Under the pieces are notes generated by a model. The model searched no databases, was not told the DNA's origin, and worked only from the letters and a program-made list of their open reading frames with translations. A stretch of DNA of 64,000 nucleotides from Bradyrhizobium barranii subsp. apii (GTDB taxonomy: Bacteria; Pseudomonadota; Alphaproteobacteria; Rhizobiales; Xanthobacteraceae), in the NCBI RefSeq assembly GCF_011516635.5, contig NZ_CP096255.1, positions 2,974,501 through 3,038,500 on the forward strand, read 5' to 3'. Shown in pieces: positions 45,799 through 53,643 of the stretch; positions within the stretch are counted from its first letter, which is position 1, and every line of letters begins with the position of its first letter. Position numbers and translations under genes: made by a program.

Positions 45799-46257
45799 TT
45801 AGAGCGTATCGAGATGGAAGGTCACTCCGCCACCCCATGCGAAGTTGCCGTCTCCGCCATCGCCGCCGATGCCGGCCACAACTTCCTGGTGCTGGTCCAC
45901 CATGACCTTGTTGATCTGGGTGGCATCCGTATTGGCGTAGACCTTGGAGGTATCGTAGCCGCTGTAGGATTTTTGGCTTCCGTTCGACTCGGCGTCTCCG
46001 CCATGGGCCTTCGAAAAATACGAGGCCTTGGCGTTTGCGCCGCCGGCATCCCAATCCGCCGTCTGTTTGACGTGATCGCCGGTGTTCACGTGCACGTCGG
46101 CACCTTCCGCCTTGTTGGTCGGATCGTAGTTGACAGTCGGCTTGCTGATGATGGCTCCCTTGAAAGTACCGTCGCCGCCATTTCCGGCACTTTGACCACC
46201 GGTGTCGATCGATTTGACTTTGATCGTATCCGAGATATTGATTGCCTTTGGCATCAT
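45799..46257 (-). CDS. Short glycine-rich single-repeat protein, probable type I secretion cargo
   Basis: This 152-aa protein is not recognised. It carries one copy of the unit found four times in the next gene: AGNGGDGTFKGAIISKPTVN (24-43), a variable Ser/Ala/Asp-rich middle (50-110), then QINKVMVDQHQEVVAGIGGD (114-133) and GDGNFAWGGG. It ends FHLDTL, a short hydrophobic tail like type I signals. No N-terminal signal peptide and no canonical RTX nonapeptide are present. ATG 46257 has GGAGG 6 nt upstream; the longer reading is Arg-rich and unlikely. It sits directly upstream of the exporter genes. Confidence 0.75.
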   Translation of the reverse strand: MMPKAINISDTIKVKSIDTGGQSAGNGGDGTFKGAIISKPTVNYDPTNKAEGADVHVNTGDHVKQTADWDAGGANAKASYFSKAHGGDAESNGSQKSYSGYDTSKVYANTDATQINKVMVDQHQEVVAGIGGDGGDGNFAWGGGVTFHLDTL

Positions 46258-46507
46258 TTGAGGCCTCCGTCGGTTTGTTGGCTGTCGTGCAACATCCATC
46301 CCGATCAGGCGGACGCGCGCGGCAAGTCTGGTCCGCCCACGCGCGATGGCGATAGATGTCAAATCGGACACCATCCGGTTTGGTGGGCCTACGTACGAAA
46401 GTACGACATTTCGTCAGGAGAGGCGCCTCTGCGCGGGCTTTGCATGCGAAGAGTGGCGACGGCGCGTGCCGCGATGCGATCGGCTATGCGAGCGATGCGA
46501 CGTTTCG

Positions 46508-47944
46508 CTATGCCACCAGGTGAAGATCCGACAAGAGATGCGCGGCATCGCCACCCAGTGCGAGATTGCCGTGGCCGCCGTCCCCGCCAACGCCGGCGAT
46601 CTGGACCGCACTCTGGTCGATGTGCACGTTGTTGACCTGATCGGCTACGGCCGTCGAATGGGGACCTGCGATTGCGATGTTGATGGGTGCATAGATCGCG
46701 ACGCTGACGTCGATCAGACTGCCGGCAAAATAGCCGTTGCCGCCATTGCCTGCGCTGTTCGAACCGGTCGCGATCGTATCGGAGCCGCCCCACAAATTAT
46801 GGGAGAGAAGGCTTGCATGGCCGCCCGCTGCGGCGTTGTCGTTGCCGCCGTGCCCGCCAATGCCAGCGATCTGAACCGCGGATTGATCCACGGAGACATC
46901 ATTTATCTGGACCGCGTAAGTGCTGGAGCCATAGCCCGCGATTGCGATGTTGATCGGGTTGTACACTACAAACGAGGTATGGACGAGTTCACCGTAGAAC
47001 ACGCCGTCGCCGCCATTGCCGGCCTGGCTTCCGCCCGTTTGAACGTCCGAGACGCCGCCTCCGTTGCTTGATCCCCAGCCGGGGTCGAGCGTCATGACGC
47101 TGCCGCCGACGGCTACGTTGCCATGTCCGCCACTTCCGCCGACGCCCGCGATCTGAATGGCCGATTGATCGATGTCCACCGTGTTCGATTGACTTGCATG
47201 CGCAGTGCCGCTCGAGGCTGCCACCGCAATATTGATCGGATGATAGATCACCACGGGAGCGTCCACGATCGCACCCGAGAAATAGCCGCTGCCGCCGTTT
47301 CCGGCGCCGTTGTCGCCGCTCGCGATCAGGCCGGCGCCTAAGGACGTACTGACGCTGCCGCCTGATGCAATGTTGTCATTGCCGCCATGGCCGCCGACGC
47401 CGCCCATCTGAAAAGGGGATTGATCGACATTCAAATTGTTGGACTGGTTGGCCAGGGCGACCGAGCCGTATCCCAAGCTCACCGAGATGTTGATCGGTTG
47501 ATAGATCAACAGGGACGCGTGAATGATGCTTCCGTAGAAGTAGCCATCTCCGCCGTTTCCGGCCGTGTTGGCTCCGCTCTCGACCGCAGCAATGCCCATC
47601 CCGGGATGTGATGCGCCGGAAGCGGGCGTGGTGGACGAAGCATCCAGGCCCGCCGCAGCGTGGTTGCCGACGTGGCCGTCCGTGTCGCCCACCGACGTGG
47701 GATGTTTGGATTGAATCGGGTCGGAGTCATTGTGCTGGGTGTTCGCGCTCGCGGGGTGCGCTCCAGAATCTGCAAATTGACCTGCAAACGGGCGGGGACC
47801 ATGGACCAGGGCGCCACCGCCAACCGCGTCAGTCAGGAACGGTGCGCTCAGTGCCGGACCCGCTTCGTCGTCACCATCGTACCCATCGTGGCGATGGGAG
47901 GCGTGATGCAGCCGGATTCCATCCGACATCCGCGAAAAATCCAT
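46508..47944 (-). CDS. Long glycine-rich four-repeat protein, probable type I secretion cargo
   Basis: This 478-aa protein of an unrecognised family begins with a His/Asp-rich head (about 1-125). Four units of about 86-94 aa then begin near residues 128, 214, 308 and 398. Each unit reads AGNGG.GYF.G.I, then IY.PINIA(I/V)A, then a short variable loop, then QxN.V.(I/V)DQSA.QIAG(V/I)GG and NxAxGG. The regular strand/turn pattern suggests a parallel beta-solenoid. The C-terminus is HLLSDLHLVA. There is no signal peptide, and Gly and Asn are abundant, as in surface or matrix proteins exported by type I systems. ATG 47944 has GGGAGG 6 nt upstream. Confidence 0.75.
   Translation of the reverse strand: MDFSRMSDGIRLHHASHRHDGYDGDDEAGPALSAPFLTDAVGGGALVHGPRPFAGQFADSGAHPASANTQHNDSDPIQSKHPTSVGDTDGHVGNHAAAGLDASSTTPASGASHPGMGIAAVESGANTAGNGGDGYFYGSIIHASLLIYQPINISVSLGYGSVALANQSNNLNVDQSPFQMGGVGGHGGNDNIASGGSVSTSLGAGLIASGDNGAGNGGSGYFSGAIVDAPVVIYHPINIAVAASSGTAHASQSNTVDIDQSAIQIAGVGGSGGHGNVAVGGSVMTLDPGWGSSNGGGVSDVQTGGSQAGNGGDGVFYGELVHTSFVVYNPINIAIAGYGSSTYAVQINDVSVDQSAVQIAGIGGHGGNDNAAAGGHASLLSHNLWGGSDTIATGSNSAGNGGNGYFAGSLIDVSVAIYAPINIAIAGPHSTAVADQVNNVHIDQSAVQIAGVGGDGGHGNLALGGDAAHLLSDLHLVA
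46547..47563 (-). repeat. Four coding repeats of about 260-280 bp
   Basis: The repeats encode the AGNGG...GNxAxGG units of the long protein. Spacing between AGNGG starts is 86, 94 and 90 codons. The units are similar in protein but diverged in DNA, so the array is old and selected at protein level rather than a recent expansion. The variable part is the loop between PINIA and the QxN segment. Confidence 0.8.
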
Positions 47945-48292
47945 CGTAGCCTCCCTCATCGCAATCGCTCCGCGCGATCGGACGGGTTCTGCACTCCGGA
48001 CAGACTGTCATCCCGGGAAGGTCGAATGCCCAGTCGTCAGTTCGGATATAGCGCTTCGTCTGGCACCCGTAACATCGGCTACATCCGTTCGGGTAAACAG
48101 CCTTTGCAACTTTGCGTGGGCCGATGCTTGAAAGTGCGACCTTGAGGGGATGGCGAAAATGGACAATCGAGCTGACGGCCAGATCGCCTGCGGCCAAAAT
48201 GAATCCACGGCGTTGCCGGATTTAAGTCGCATTGCGACCTAGGTCACGGCCAACGCTCCCGTCCGGGCAGGGGCGCAACACCGGGGTTTTCC
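47945..48292. promoter_or_regulatory. Divergent region between the repeat-protein operon and a secreted hypothetical protein
   Basis: These 348 bp are expected to hold two promoters. GACCTAGGTC (48236-48245) is a perfect 10-bp palindrome 48 bp before the plus-strand ATG, and overlaps GTCGC-ATT-GCGAC (48226-48238). Either could be an operator. No clear -35/-10 pair was assigned. ORFs crossing this region show no protein-like features and were ignored. Confidence 0.4.
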
Positions 48293-49318
48293 ATGTCCGG
48301 TCATTTGCGAGTTTATTGCGCCGCTTTTACGCTTATTGCAGGTCTCTCGACATCATCCGCGTTTTCGACGCCTCTTTCCGAACTCTTCAATGCCGGTCCC
48401 GCCACAGCCCCTGCGCCCGCTTCCGCGGAAGCAGAGTGCTTGACGCGGCCCGGCAAGTCGACCGCCGATGGCCAGCACTGGGTCTATCGGGTGGAAGGCC
48501 AGCGCAGATGCTGGTTCCAGATCGCCGAAGGAACTGAGAGGGCGAAGAAGCTGGTTCAGCAACGCGCCACCAAACATCGTGTCGCCGCGGCCGAAGAGAA
48601 CCAGACCGCGGCGCGCAAGCGGAAGACGGTGGTGGATGCGCGCGCGGAGCTGCCGCGCTCCGCACCTGCGGATACGTCCCGGCCGAGCCCGTCCGTGCCC
48701 GCGCAGGTGGTTGATGCCAGTCCCGTCCTCGCCACCAGGATCGCAACCCGCGCGTCGCCGGCTCCCCTTTCCAAACGCGACCGGCTCACGGCTGACGAGA
48801 TCACGCCGCGCCAGGTCGACGTGGAGGCACTCCTTGCGGCGGCGCCAGCCGCCAGTGACGTGGTTGCCGCCTCGGCGGCGCCGCTCGCCTTTTCCGCCGG
48901 AGAGGCGGGCGATGACGGACGGGTTTGGACCTGGCTTGGCATGCTGCTGATGGCTTTGGGGCTTGTCTCCGTCTTGAGCGCGAGTCTAACCATTCCGTGG
49001 GCCGCGCTGCTGCCCCAGCTATTATTCGCTTGCCAGCGGCGAGTTGACGCCAGCAGGCAGAATGGGCCTCGAGCTCCCTGGCGGCGCGGCTCCCTGGTTT
49101 GGGCCCAACAGGGCTTATGGGGCAATGCCTGGCGTCGCTCAACACCACAGCTTTCAGCACCGATCGCGGTGAGTATCTGGAGGCTTCTCTTGTCGAGGGC
49201 GAGTTCTCTCGAGAAATTTCATGCGTTCGCTCAATCGCGAGCCGCCGGGCGCCCTGCCTATTCGGAAACAACCCAGTTTCGCAGACCATCGATCGTGCGA
49301 AATCCGTCGGCGGCGTAG
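48293..49318 (+). CDS. Exported/membrane hypothetical protein with CLTRP...QHWVYR motif
   Basis: This 341-aa protein starts with a signal sequence (CAAFTLIAGLSTSSAFS). CLTRPGKSTADGQHWVYRVE followed by GQRRCWFQ is a small two-Cys domain that I recall in many Bradyrhizobium exported proteins of unknown function. A Ser/Pro/Ala linker (about 100-205) leads to one transmembrane helix (about 212-236, WLGMLLMALGLVSVLSASLT) and a basic tail. The last 61 bp overlap the end of mdcH on the other strand, which is unusual; the tail beyond the helix may be non-essential. Divergent from the repeat-protein genes. Confidence 0.65.
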   Translation: MSGHLRVYCAAFTLIAGLSTSSAFSTPLSELFNAGPATAPAPASAEAECLTRPGKSTADGQHWVYRVEGQRRCWFQIAEGTERAKKLVQQRATKHRVAAAEENQTAARKRKTVVDARAELPRSAPADTSRPSPSVPAQVVDASPVLATRIATRASPAPLSKRDRLTADEITPRQVDVEALLAAAPAASDVVAASAAPLAFSAGEAGDDGRVWTWLGMLLMALGLVSVLSASLTIPWAALLPQLLFACQRRVDASRQNGPRAPWRRGSLVWAQQGLWGNAWRRSTPQLSAPIAVSIWRLLLSRASSLEKFHAFAQSRAAGRPAYSETTQFRRPSIVRNPSAA

Positions 49319-50178
49319 CAGCGGATCGATGGATGTAAGCCTTGCGTCATCTCGGCAAGCGCGTGTCCTGGACCGAGGTCCAGGACTTGATCGATCCCGA
49401 GCTCTACGAGAGCCTCCAGTGTCGCCGCCCAGTCGATCGGGCGCGCGATCTGGCATGCGAGCTTTGCTGTCGCATCGGTCACGGAGAAGATGCGCTCGCC
49501 GCCATCCCCTGCGAGGAGGGTTCGTTGGTCTGCGACAGGAGCGCGTCTGCTGGTCGCAAGCGCTTGCTGCAAGGGCGTGCAGGCCGGTTCGAGACGCGTC
49601 GTATGCGAGGCGATTTTGACGGCGAGAAGACCGGCGCGGGCGGCGCCCTGTGTCGTCGCCTCCTGACAGAGGGCGATGACATCGCGCTCCGCGCCTCCAA
49701 CCACGACAAGAAGGCCGGGATTCCTGATTGCGATCTCGCAGCGGTGCGTCTCGAGCAGGTGTTCGAGCGTGGCTCGTTCGAGCCCGCGGACATAGCCGAG
49801 CCGCCCATCCGGCCCCGCCACGCCGTCCATCAATCGGGCGCGGATATCGGTCAGTCGCAACGCTTCGGCGGCGGTCCATATTCCCGCAACGCTCCAGGCC
49901 GCCATCTCGCCGACGCTGTAGCCCGTGACAGCGGTGCCCTCAGTCAGCAAGTCCGCGATACAGGCGTGGATCGCGAGCGCCGATGTGACGGTTAGGATCT
50001 GGCTGGCATGGTTGGCGGACAGCTCGTCCGCGCGGCGCGTCCTTATGAACTTCCGCGGATCTTCGCCGAGACAAGCGGTCGCAGCGGCGAAGACCGATTC
50101 CGCAGCAGGCCGATCGGCGACGAGATCGAAGATATTGTCCGACAGGGTGCCTTGTCCGCCGCAGAGCAGTGCAAGCAT
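49258..50178 (-). CDS. mdcH: MdcH, malonyl-CoA:ACP transacylase of malonate decarboxylase
   Basis: This 306-aa FabD-like acyltransferase has LLCGGQGTLS at the start and the active-site loop GYSVGEMAAW (GxSxGE), with a distal His in IASHTTRLEP. MdcH primes the decarboxylase by loading malonyl onto the carrier protein. ATG 50178 shares its A with the mdcB stop (TGATG). It is the last gene of the mdcACDEGBH unit and its 3' end overlaps a convergent gene. Confidence 0.93.
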   Translation of the reverse strand: MLALLCGGQGTLSDNIFDLVADRPAAESVFAAATACLGEDPRKFIRTRRADELSANHASQILTVTSALAIHACIADLLTEGTAVTGYSVGEMAAWSVAGIWTAAEALRLTDIRARLMDGVAGPDGRLGYVRGLERATLEHLLETHRCEIAIRNPGLLVVVGGAERDVIALCQEATTQGAARAGLLAVKIASHTTRLEPACTPLQQALATSRRAPVADQRTLLAGDGGERIFSVTDATAKLACQIARPIDWAATLEALVELGIDQVLDLGPGHALAEMTQGLHPSIRCYAADGFRTIDGLRNWVVSE

Positions 50179-51041
50179 CAGGGGGCCAGCCGATCGACGA
50201 AGAGAGCGTCCACAAACAGAGCCATGGCGAGCAGATCTGCCGATCCGCCCGGACTGAGATTGCGCGCGACGAACGCCTGGTGAATGCCGTCGGCGTGCTT
50301 GCGCCAGCCTGGGCAACCGATTCCGCCTGCGGCAAGGAATGCGGATGCGCTAGCCTGCGCGAAGCGCAATCCGTCAACTCCGCCCCTGTGCAACAGATTG
50401 GTGTCGGCAACATCTGCGATCAGCGCCATGCAGGTCTGAACCCGGACCGCCTCCTCATCCCGAGGCGCGAGCGTCCGCGCCGCATGCAGCGCGGGAAGGG
50501 CGATGTCATAGACGGAGGGGAAGCCACAAGCCGCTTCCGCCCTGGCGCCGCCAGCGCCGTAGCGACGTGACGCCACGGCGCCGTGGCTGCGCAGGGATAT
50601 CGGGCCTGCGTAGATGGCGTCGCCCCAACGTTGCGACGCCAATTCGCCGAGCGGCTTGCGAATGCCGAGAGCGCTGCGATACCCGGCCGCGGCGCAGAGC
50701 AGACCCAGTCCGAAGATCGCGCCGCGATGCGTGTTCACACCTGAGGTCGCCGCCAACATCGCGCGCTCCGCCGCAACCCCGATCGCGCGCAACCGGTCCA
50801 TGCCGGCGCCCTCGGCGCCCGCGGCTGCGAGGTCGTGGAAGAACGGAGCCAGCGTGTCGGCACTTCGGCACAGGAGCCCGGAGTCCATATCGCGATGCGC
50901 GCCGTTGTCGACGTGGCTGACGAGCCCCGGCTTCGGATAGGTCTCGACTTCGAGCTTCAGGCACAGCGATGCGAGATGACCGAGCTGCTCCGCGCGGAGC
51001 TCGCGTTGCAGCGGTGCTTGCCATCTCAGCGCGACATTCAT
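50178..51041 (-). CDS. mdcB: MdcB, triphosphoribosyl-dephospho-CoA synthase
   Basis: This 287-aa CitG/MdcB-family enzyme has LEVETYPKPGLVSHVDNGAH, SGVNTHRGAIFGLGLLCAAA and DTNLLHRGGVDGL, all conserved. It makes 2'-(5''-triphosphoribosyl)-3'-dephospho-CoA from ATP and dephospho-CoA, the precursor of the MdcC prosthetic group. It overlaps mdcG by 4 nt at its start and mdcH by 1 nt at its end. Confidence 0.95.
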   Translation of the reverse strand: MNVALRWQAPLQRELRAEQLGHLASLCLKLEVETYPKPGLVSHVDNGAHRDMDSGLLCRSADTLAPFFHDLAAAGAEGAGMDRLRAIGVAAERAMLAATSGVNTHRGAIFGLGLLCAAAGYRSALGIRKPLGELASQRWGDAIYAGPISLRSHGAVASRRYGAGGARAEAACGFPSVYDIALPALHAARTLAPRDEEAVRVQTCMALIADVADTNLLHRGGVDGLRFAQASASAFLAAGGIGCPGWRKHADGIHQAFVARNLSPGGSADLLAMALFVDALFVDRLAP

Positions 51042-51685
51042 GACGCGCCACCCGCGAGAAACGCCGCACGTGTGGTGACATGAACGCCGGCCGCGCCCTT
51101 GACGAGGACTTCGTCCTCGTCAGCGCCGGTCAGCTCGCGCCATTGCACGCCGCCGGCGCGATAGACGATCTCGCCGTCGAGCCGCATCGGTGCCGTCTCT
51201 GCGATCCGCGCGATGTCTGACGGCAGGGTGTTCGCGTGCCCCGCCGACGACAGCGGCCAGAGCAGGTCGAGGTCCGATCCATCAGACAGATAGGGCAGGC
51301 CGGTGAGATGCTGCCAGGCCAGACTGCCGTACGTGCGCGTCTCAGGCAGAAGGCGGACGAGCAGGTCGATGGTCTGGCGCCACGACGCCGGCGCCGATGT
51401 TGCCGCATCCGCCAGCAATGGCGGCGGAGCATGCGTGATGAGTTCGCCGGGGGCGAGCGCGACGGCGATACGCCGCTTGCCGTGGCTCGGCGGCAGCGGC
51501 AGGCCAAGTGGAATCATGCCTGCGAGATCGTTGCAGGCCGGCCTGCGAACCACGAGCGGGCGGCCGGTGCGCGCCCAGCCCTCGATAATCGGCTCGCTGG
51601 CGAGCGCGGGATTTCGGCTCATCGCGGCGGCCCACCCGGTGGCCGAGGCCGTCACCATCGTATGGCGCTGGAGGGCTTCAGCCAT
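51038..51685 (-). CDS. mdcG: MdcG, malonate decarboxylase holo-ACP synthase
   Basis: This is a 215-aa phosphoribosyl-dephospho-CoA transferase. The nucleotidyltransferase-like motif GSDLDLLWPL (in YLSDGSDLDLLW) and RTYGSLAWQHLTGLPYLSDG match MdcG. It attaches the dephospho-CoA group to MdcC. ATG 51685 overlaps the mdcE end by 8 nt; the longer frame upstream is an mdcE shadow. Confidence 0.92.
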   Translation of the reverse strand: MAEALQRHTMVTASATGWAAAMSRNPALASEPIIEGWARTGRPLVVRRPACNDLAGMIPLGLPLPPSHGKRRIAVALAPGELITHAPPPLLADAATSAPASWRQTIDLLVRLLPETRTYGSLAWQHLTGLPYLSDGSDLDLLWPLSSAGHANTLPSDIARIAETAPMRLDGEIVYRAGGVQWRELTGADEDEVLVKGAAGVHVTTRAAFLAGGAS

Positions 51686-52418
51686 GTTGCGCCCCCTGAT
51701 GCGCGTCTGCCGCGAGCGTGACAACCCGATCGGCGATCTCGGCCGCCTTCCGCCGGCCGCCACGCTCGGCGCCGAGCCGGGCGCGATCGTCCTCTCCCTG
51801 CGGCCGTTGCAGCACGGCCGCAAGCTGCGGCGCCAAAGGCGCATTTTCATCCCAGACGGCGTGAATGCCGCCGGTCTGCACCATGTTGTCGAGGCCAGGC
51901 GCGAACACCGGCGTCGCTTCCGCCTTGGCCTTCAGCACATCGATCGGCAGCTTGGTGACCCGCGCCATCGACGGCAGATCCATCACCGCGGGATGCGCAC
52001 CGGGCAGCGCCACCAGCGTAGCGGTGGCGAGCGCGGTGGCGATGAACGCGCCGGCCGCGCTGCCGCCATAGAGCAGGCCGACGGTGCGATGTCCTTCGGC
52101 TTCGGCCAGCAGCAGGGTCTTGGCGAGATGCGACAGATACTCGCTGAGGCCGAGCAACTCGTCGCGCTTGCTCATGCGCTGGCTGGCGGAATCCACCAGG
52201 ACCAGGATCGGCGCGCGATCGCCGGATTTGACGATCTCGATCACGCGCCCTGCTAGCACGATCGCCTCGTCGACGCCGAGCGGCTGACCCTGCGTGATGC
52301 CCAGCACGTGGACGGGACCTCCACCGGGAAGGATCGCCTGTCCCGCGATCATCGCGCCCGTGGTTGCGATCTTGCTGCCGTTCGGAAAGAGACTGGCCAG
52401 AATGTCATCGAGCGTCAT
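51678..52418 (-). CDS. mdcE: MdcE, malonate decarboxylase gamma subunit
   Basis: This 246-aa carboxyltransferase-type subunit starts MTLDDILASLFPNGSKIATT. GGGPVHVLGITQGQPLGVDE and ILVLVDSASQRMSKRDELLG match the crotonase-like gamma subunit. With MdcD it decarboxylates malonyl-ACP to acetyl-ACP without biotin. ATG 52418 lies inside the mdcD end, a 14-nt overlap suggesting coupled translation. Confidence 0.94.
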   Translation of the reverse strand: MTLDDILASLFPNGSKIATTGAMIAGQAILPGGGPVHVLGITQGQPLGVDEAIVLAGRVIEIVKSGDRAPILVLVDSASQRMSKRDELLGLSEYLSHLAKTLLLAEAEGHRTVGLLYGGSAAGAFIATALATATLVALPGAHPAVMDLPSMARVTKLPIDVLKAKAEATPVFAPGLDNMVQTGGIHAVWDENAPLAPQLAAVLQRPQGEDDRARLGAERGGRRKAAEIADRVVTLAADAHQGAQHG

Positions 52419-53319
52419 CGGCGTTCTCCCTGTTGTCTGCCGCGCGAAGAAATGCGGCTGTGGGAAGCGCGGGAATCTCCGTCGGCTGGTCGATGCCGAG
52501 TGCCTGCCAGATCTCGACGGCGTCCTCGGCCTCGCCGAAACGCTGCAATCGCCGCTCGAGGCGCGTCTGCTCGGCTTCGAGCACCGCCACGTCGCATCGC
52601 CTGTTGGCTTTGAGCGCGTCGATCGCCGCCCCGCGAAACGCCTGCGCCTCGTCGTCGACGTACGCATCAGCGCCGCCGATCAGGTAGCGATGCTTGCCGC
52701 CCATGGTGCGCCACACCAGCGCGCGATCGCGCGAGTCGAATTCCTCGATGCCCTTGTTGGTTTCGATGACCTCGGGGCCGCTGACACTGAGCCGGCCTTG
52801 TTCGGATACGATGAGACGCGAGCAGGTGCCGGCGATCAGGCTGCCGCCGCCATAACAGCCGGCACGGCCGCCGATCAGGCCGACGATGTGGATGCCGGCG
52901 CGCCGTGCCTCGATGATCGCGCGCATGATCTCGGCGATGGCGAGCTCGCCCGCATTGGCTTCCTGAAGCCGCACGCCGCCGGTATCGAACAGGATCAGTA
53001 CGTCCTGATGAAGCGCACGCGCGGCGCGCAAGAGGCCCGTGAGCTTGGCGCCATGGACCTCGCCGAAGGCACCGCCCATGAAGCGTCCCTCCTGTGCGGC
53101 GACGAGCACGGGCGTGCCGTCCAGGCGGCCGCGCCCGACGACGATGCCGTCGTCGAACTGCTCCGGCAGGTCGAAGATCGCCAGATGCGGGCTCATCTCG
53201 CGCAGCTCGGGGCCGATGAGTTCGGTAAAGCTGCCGGCGTCGACGAGCGCGTCGATGCGCTGGCGGGCGCTGGCCTCGTACCAGCTCAGCAAATTGGCGT
53301 CGGCTGTGACGGCTGTCAT
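52405..53319 (-). CDS. mdcD: MdcD, malonate decarboxylase beta subunit
   Basis: This 304-aa carboxyltransferase fold has the oxyanion segments GRFMGGAFGEVHGAKLTGLL, GGVRLQEANAGELAIAEIM and GGRAGCYGGGSLIAGTCS. It catalyses decarboxylation of malonyl-S-ACP with MdcE. ATG 53319 overlaps the mdcC stop by 4 nt. Confidence 0.95.
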   Translation of the reverse strand: MTAVTADANLLSWYEASARQRIDALVDAGSFTELIGPELREMSPHLAIFDLPEQFDDGIVVGRGRLDGTPVLVAAQEGRFMGGAFGEVHGAKLTGLLRAARALHQDVLILFDTGGVRLQEANAGELAIAEIMRAIIEARRAGIHIVGLIGGRAGCYGGGSLIAGTCSRLIVSEQGRLSVSGPEVIETNKGIEEFDSRDRALVWRTMGGKHRYLIGGADAYVDDEAQAFRGAAIDALKANRRCDVAVLEAEQTRLERRLQRFGEAEDAVEIWQALGIDQPTEIPALPTAAFLRAADNRENADDAR

Positions 53320-53633
53320 CGTTCCGGCTCCTCGATCTTGCGGACCCCTTGTGCGAGGCGCAGCGCCACTGTGTCGGGCCTCGCGCCGCCGTCATTGATG
53401 GAGATGCGCAAGCCCCCGGCAGAGCGGCGGGCGACGAAGTCGCGGACCACAGCGTCCCAGACCGTGCCGAAGCCGTGAGCGGCCGTCGCGATGTCGATGG
53501 TGCAGACATCTGTCGGCGAGACGCGTTCCAGCAGGACTTCGAGATTGCCGGAGGCGACGACGCCGACGATCGCCTGGGTGCGGGTGCCGCCGGCGCATCT
53601 CGGGGCAGTCAGTCTGAAGCTGAGCTTTTCCAT
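53316..53633 (-). CDS. mdcC: MdcC, malonate decarboxylase acyl carrier protein (delta subunit)
   Basis: This is a 105-aa carrier protein. Ser28 in VGVVASGNLEVLLE is the expected attachment site of the dephospho-CoA prosthetic group, as in MdcC of Klebsiella. NDGGARPDTVALRLAQ near the end is conserved. The acyl chain moves between MdcA, MdcH and MdcDE on this protein. It starts 11 nt after mdcA with GGAG upstream. Confidence 0.94.
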   Translation of the reverse strand: MEKLSFRLTAPRCAGGTRTQAIVGVVASGNLEVLLERVSPTDVCTIDIATAAHGFGTVWDAVVRDFVARRSAGGLRISINDGGARPDTVALRLAQGVRKIEEPER

Positions 53634-53643
53634 GCAAAACTCC

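Noticed and set aside
46392..46405. CGTAC-GAAA-GTACG hairpin between the two repeat-protein genes
   Set aside because: Five-base stem without a T-run; too weak to call a terminator.
46547..47563. Regular repeats considered as CRISPR or non-coding array
   Set aside because: Units are 260-280 bp, in frame and conserved as protein, not short identical direct repeats with spacers.
45799..47944. RTX toxins/adhesins
   Set aside because: Glycine-rich sequence resembles RTX but no GGxGxDxUx nonapeptides are present.
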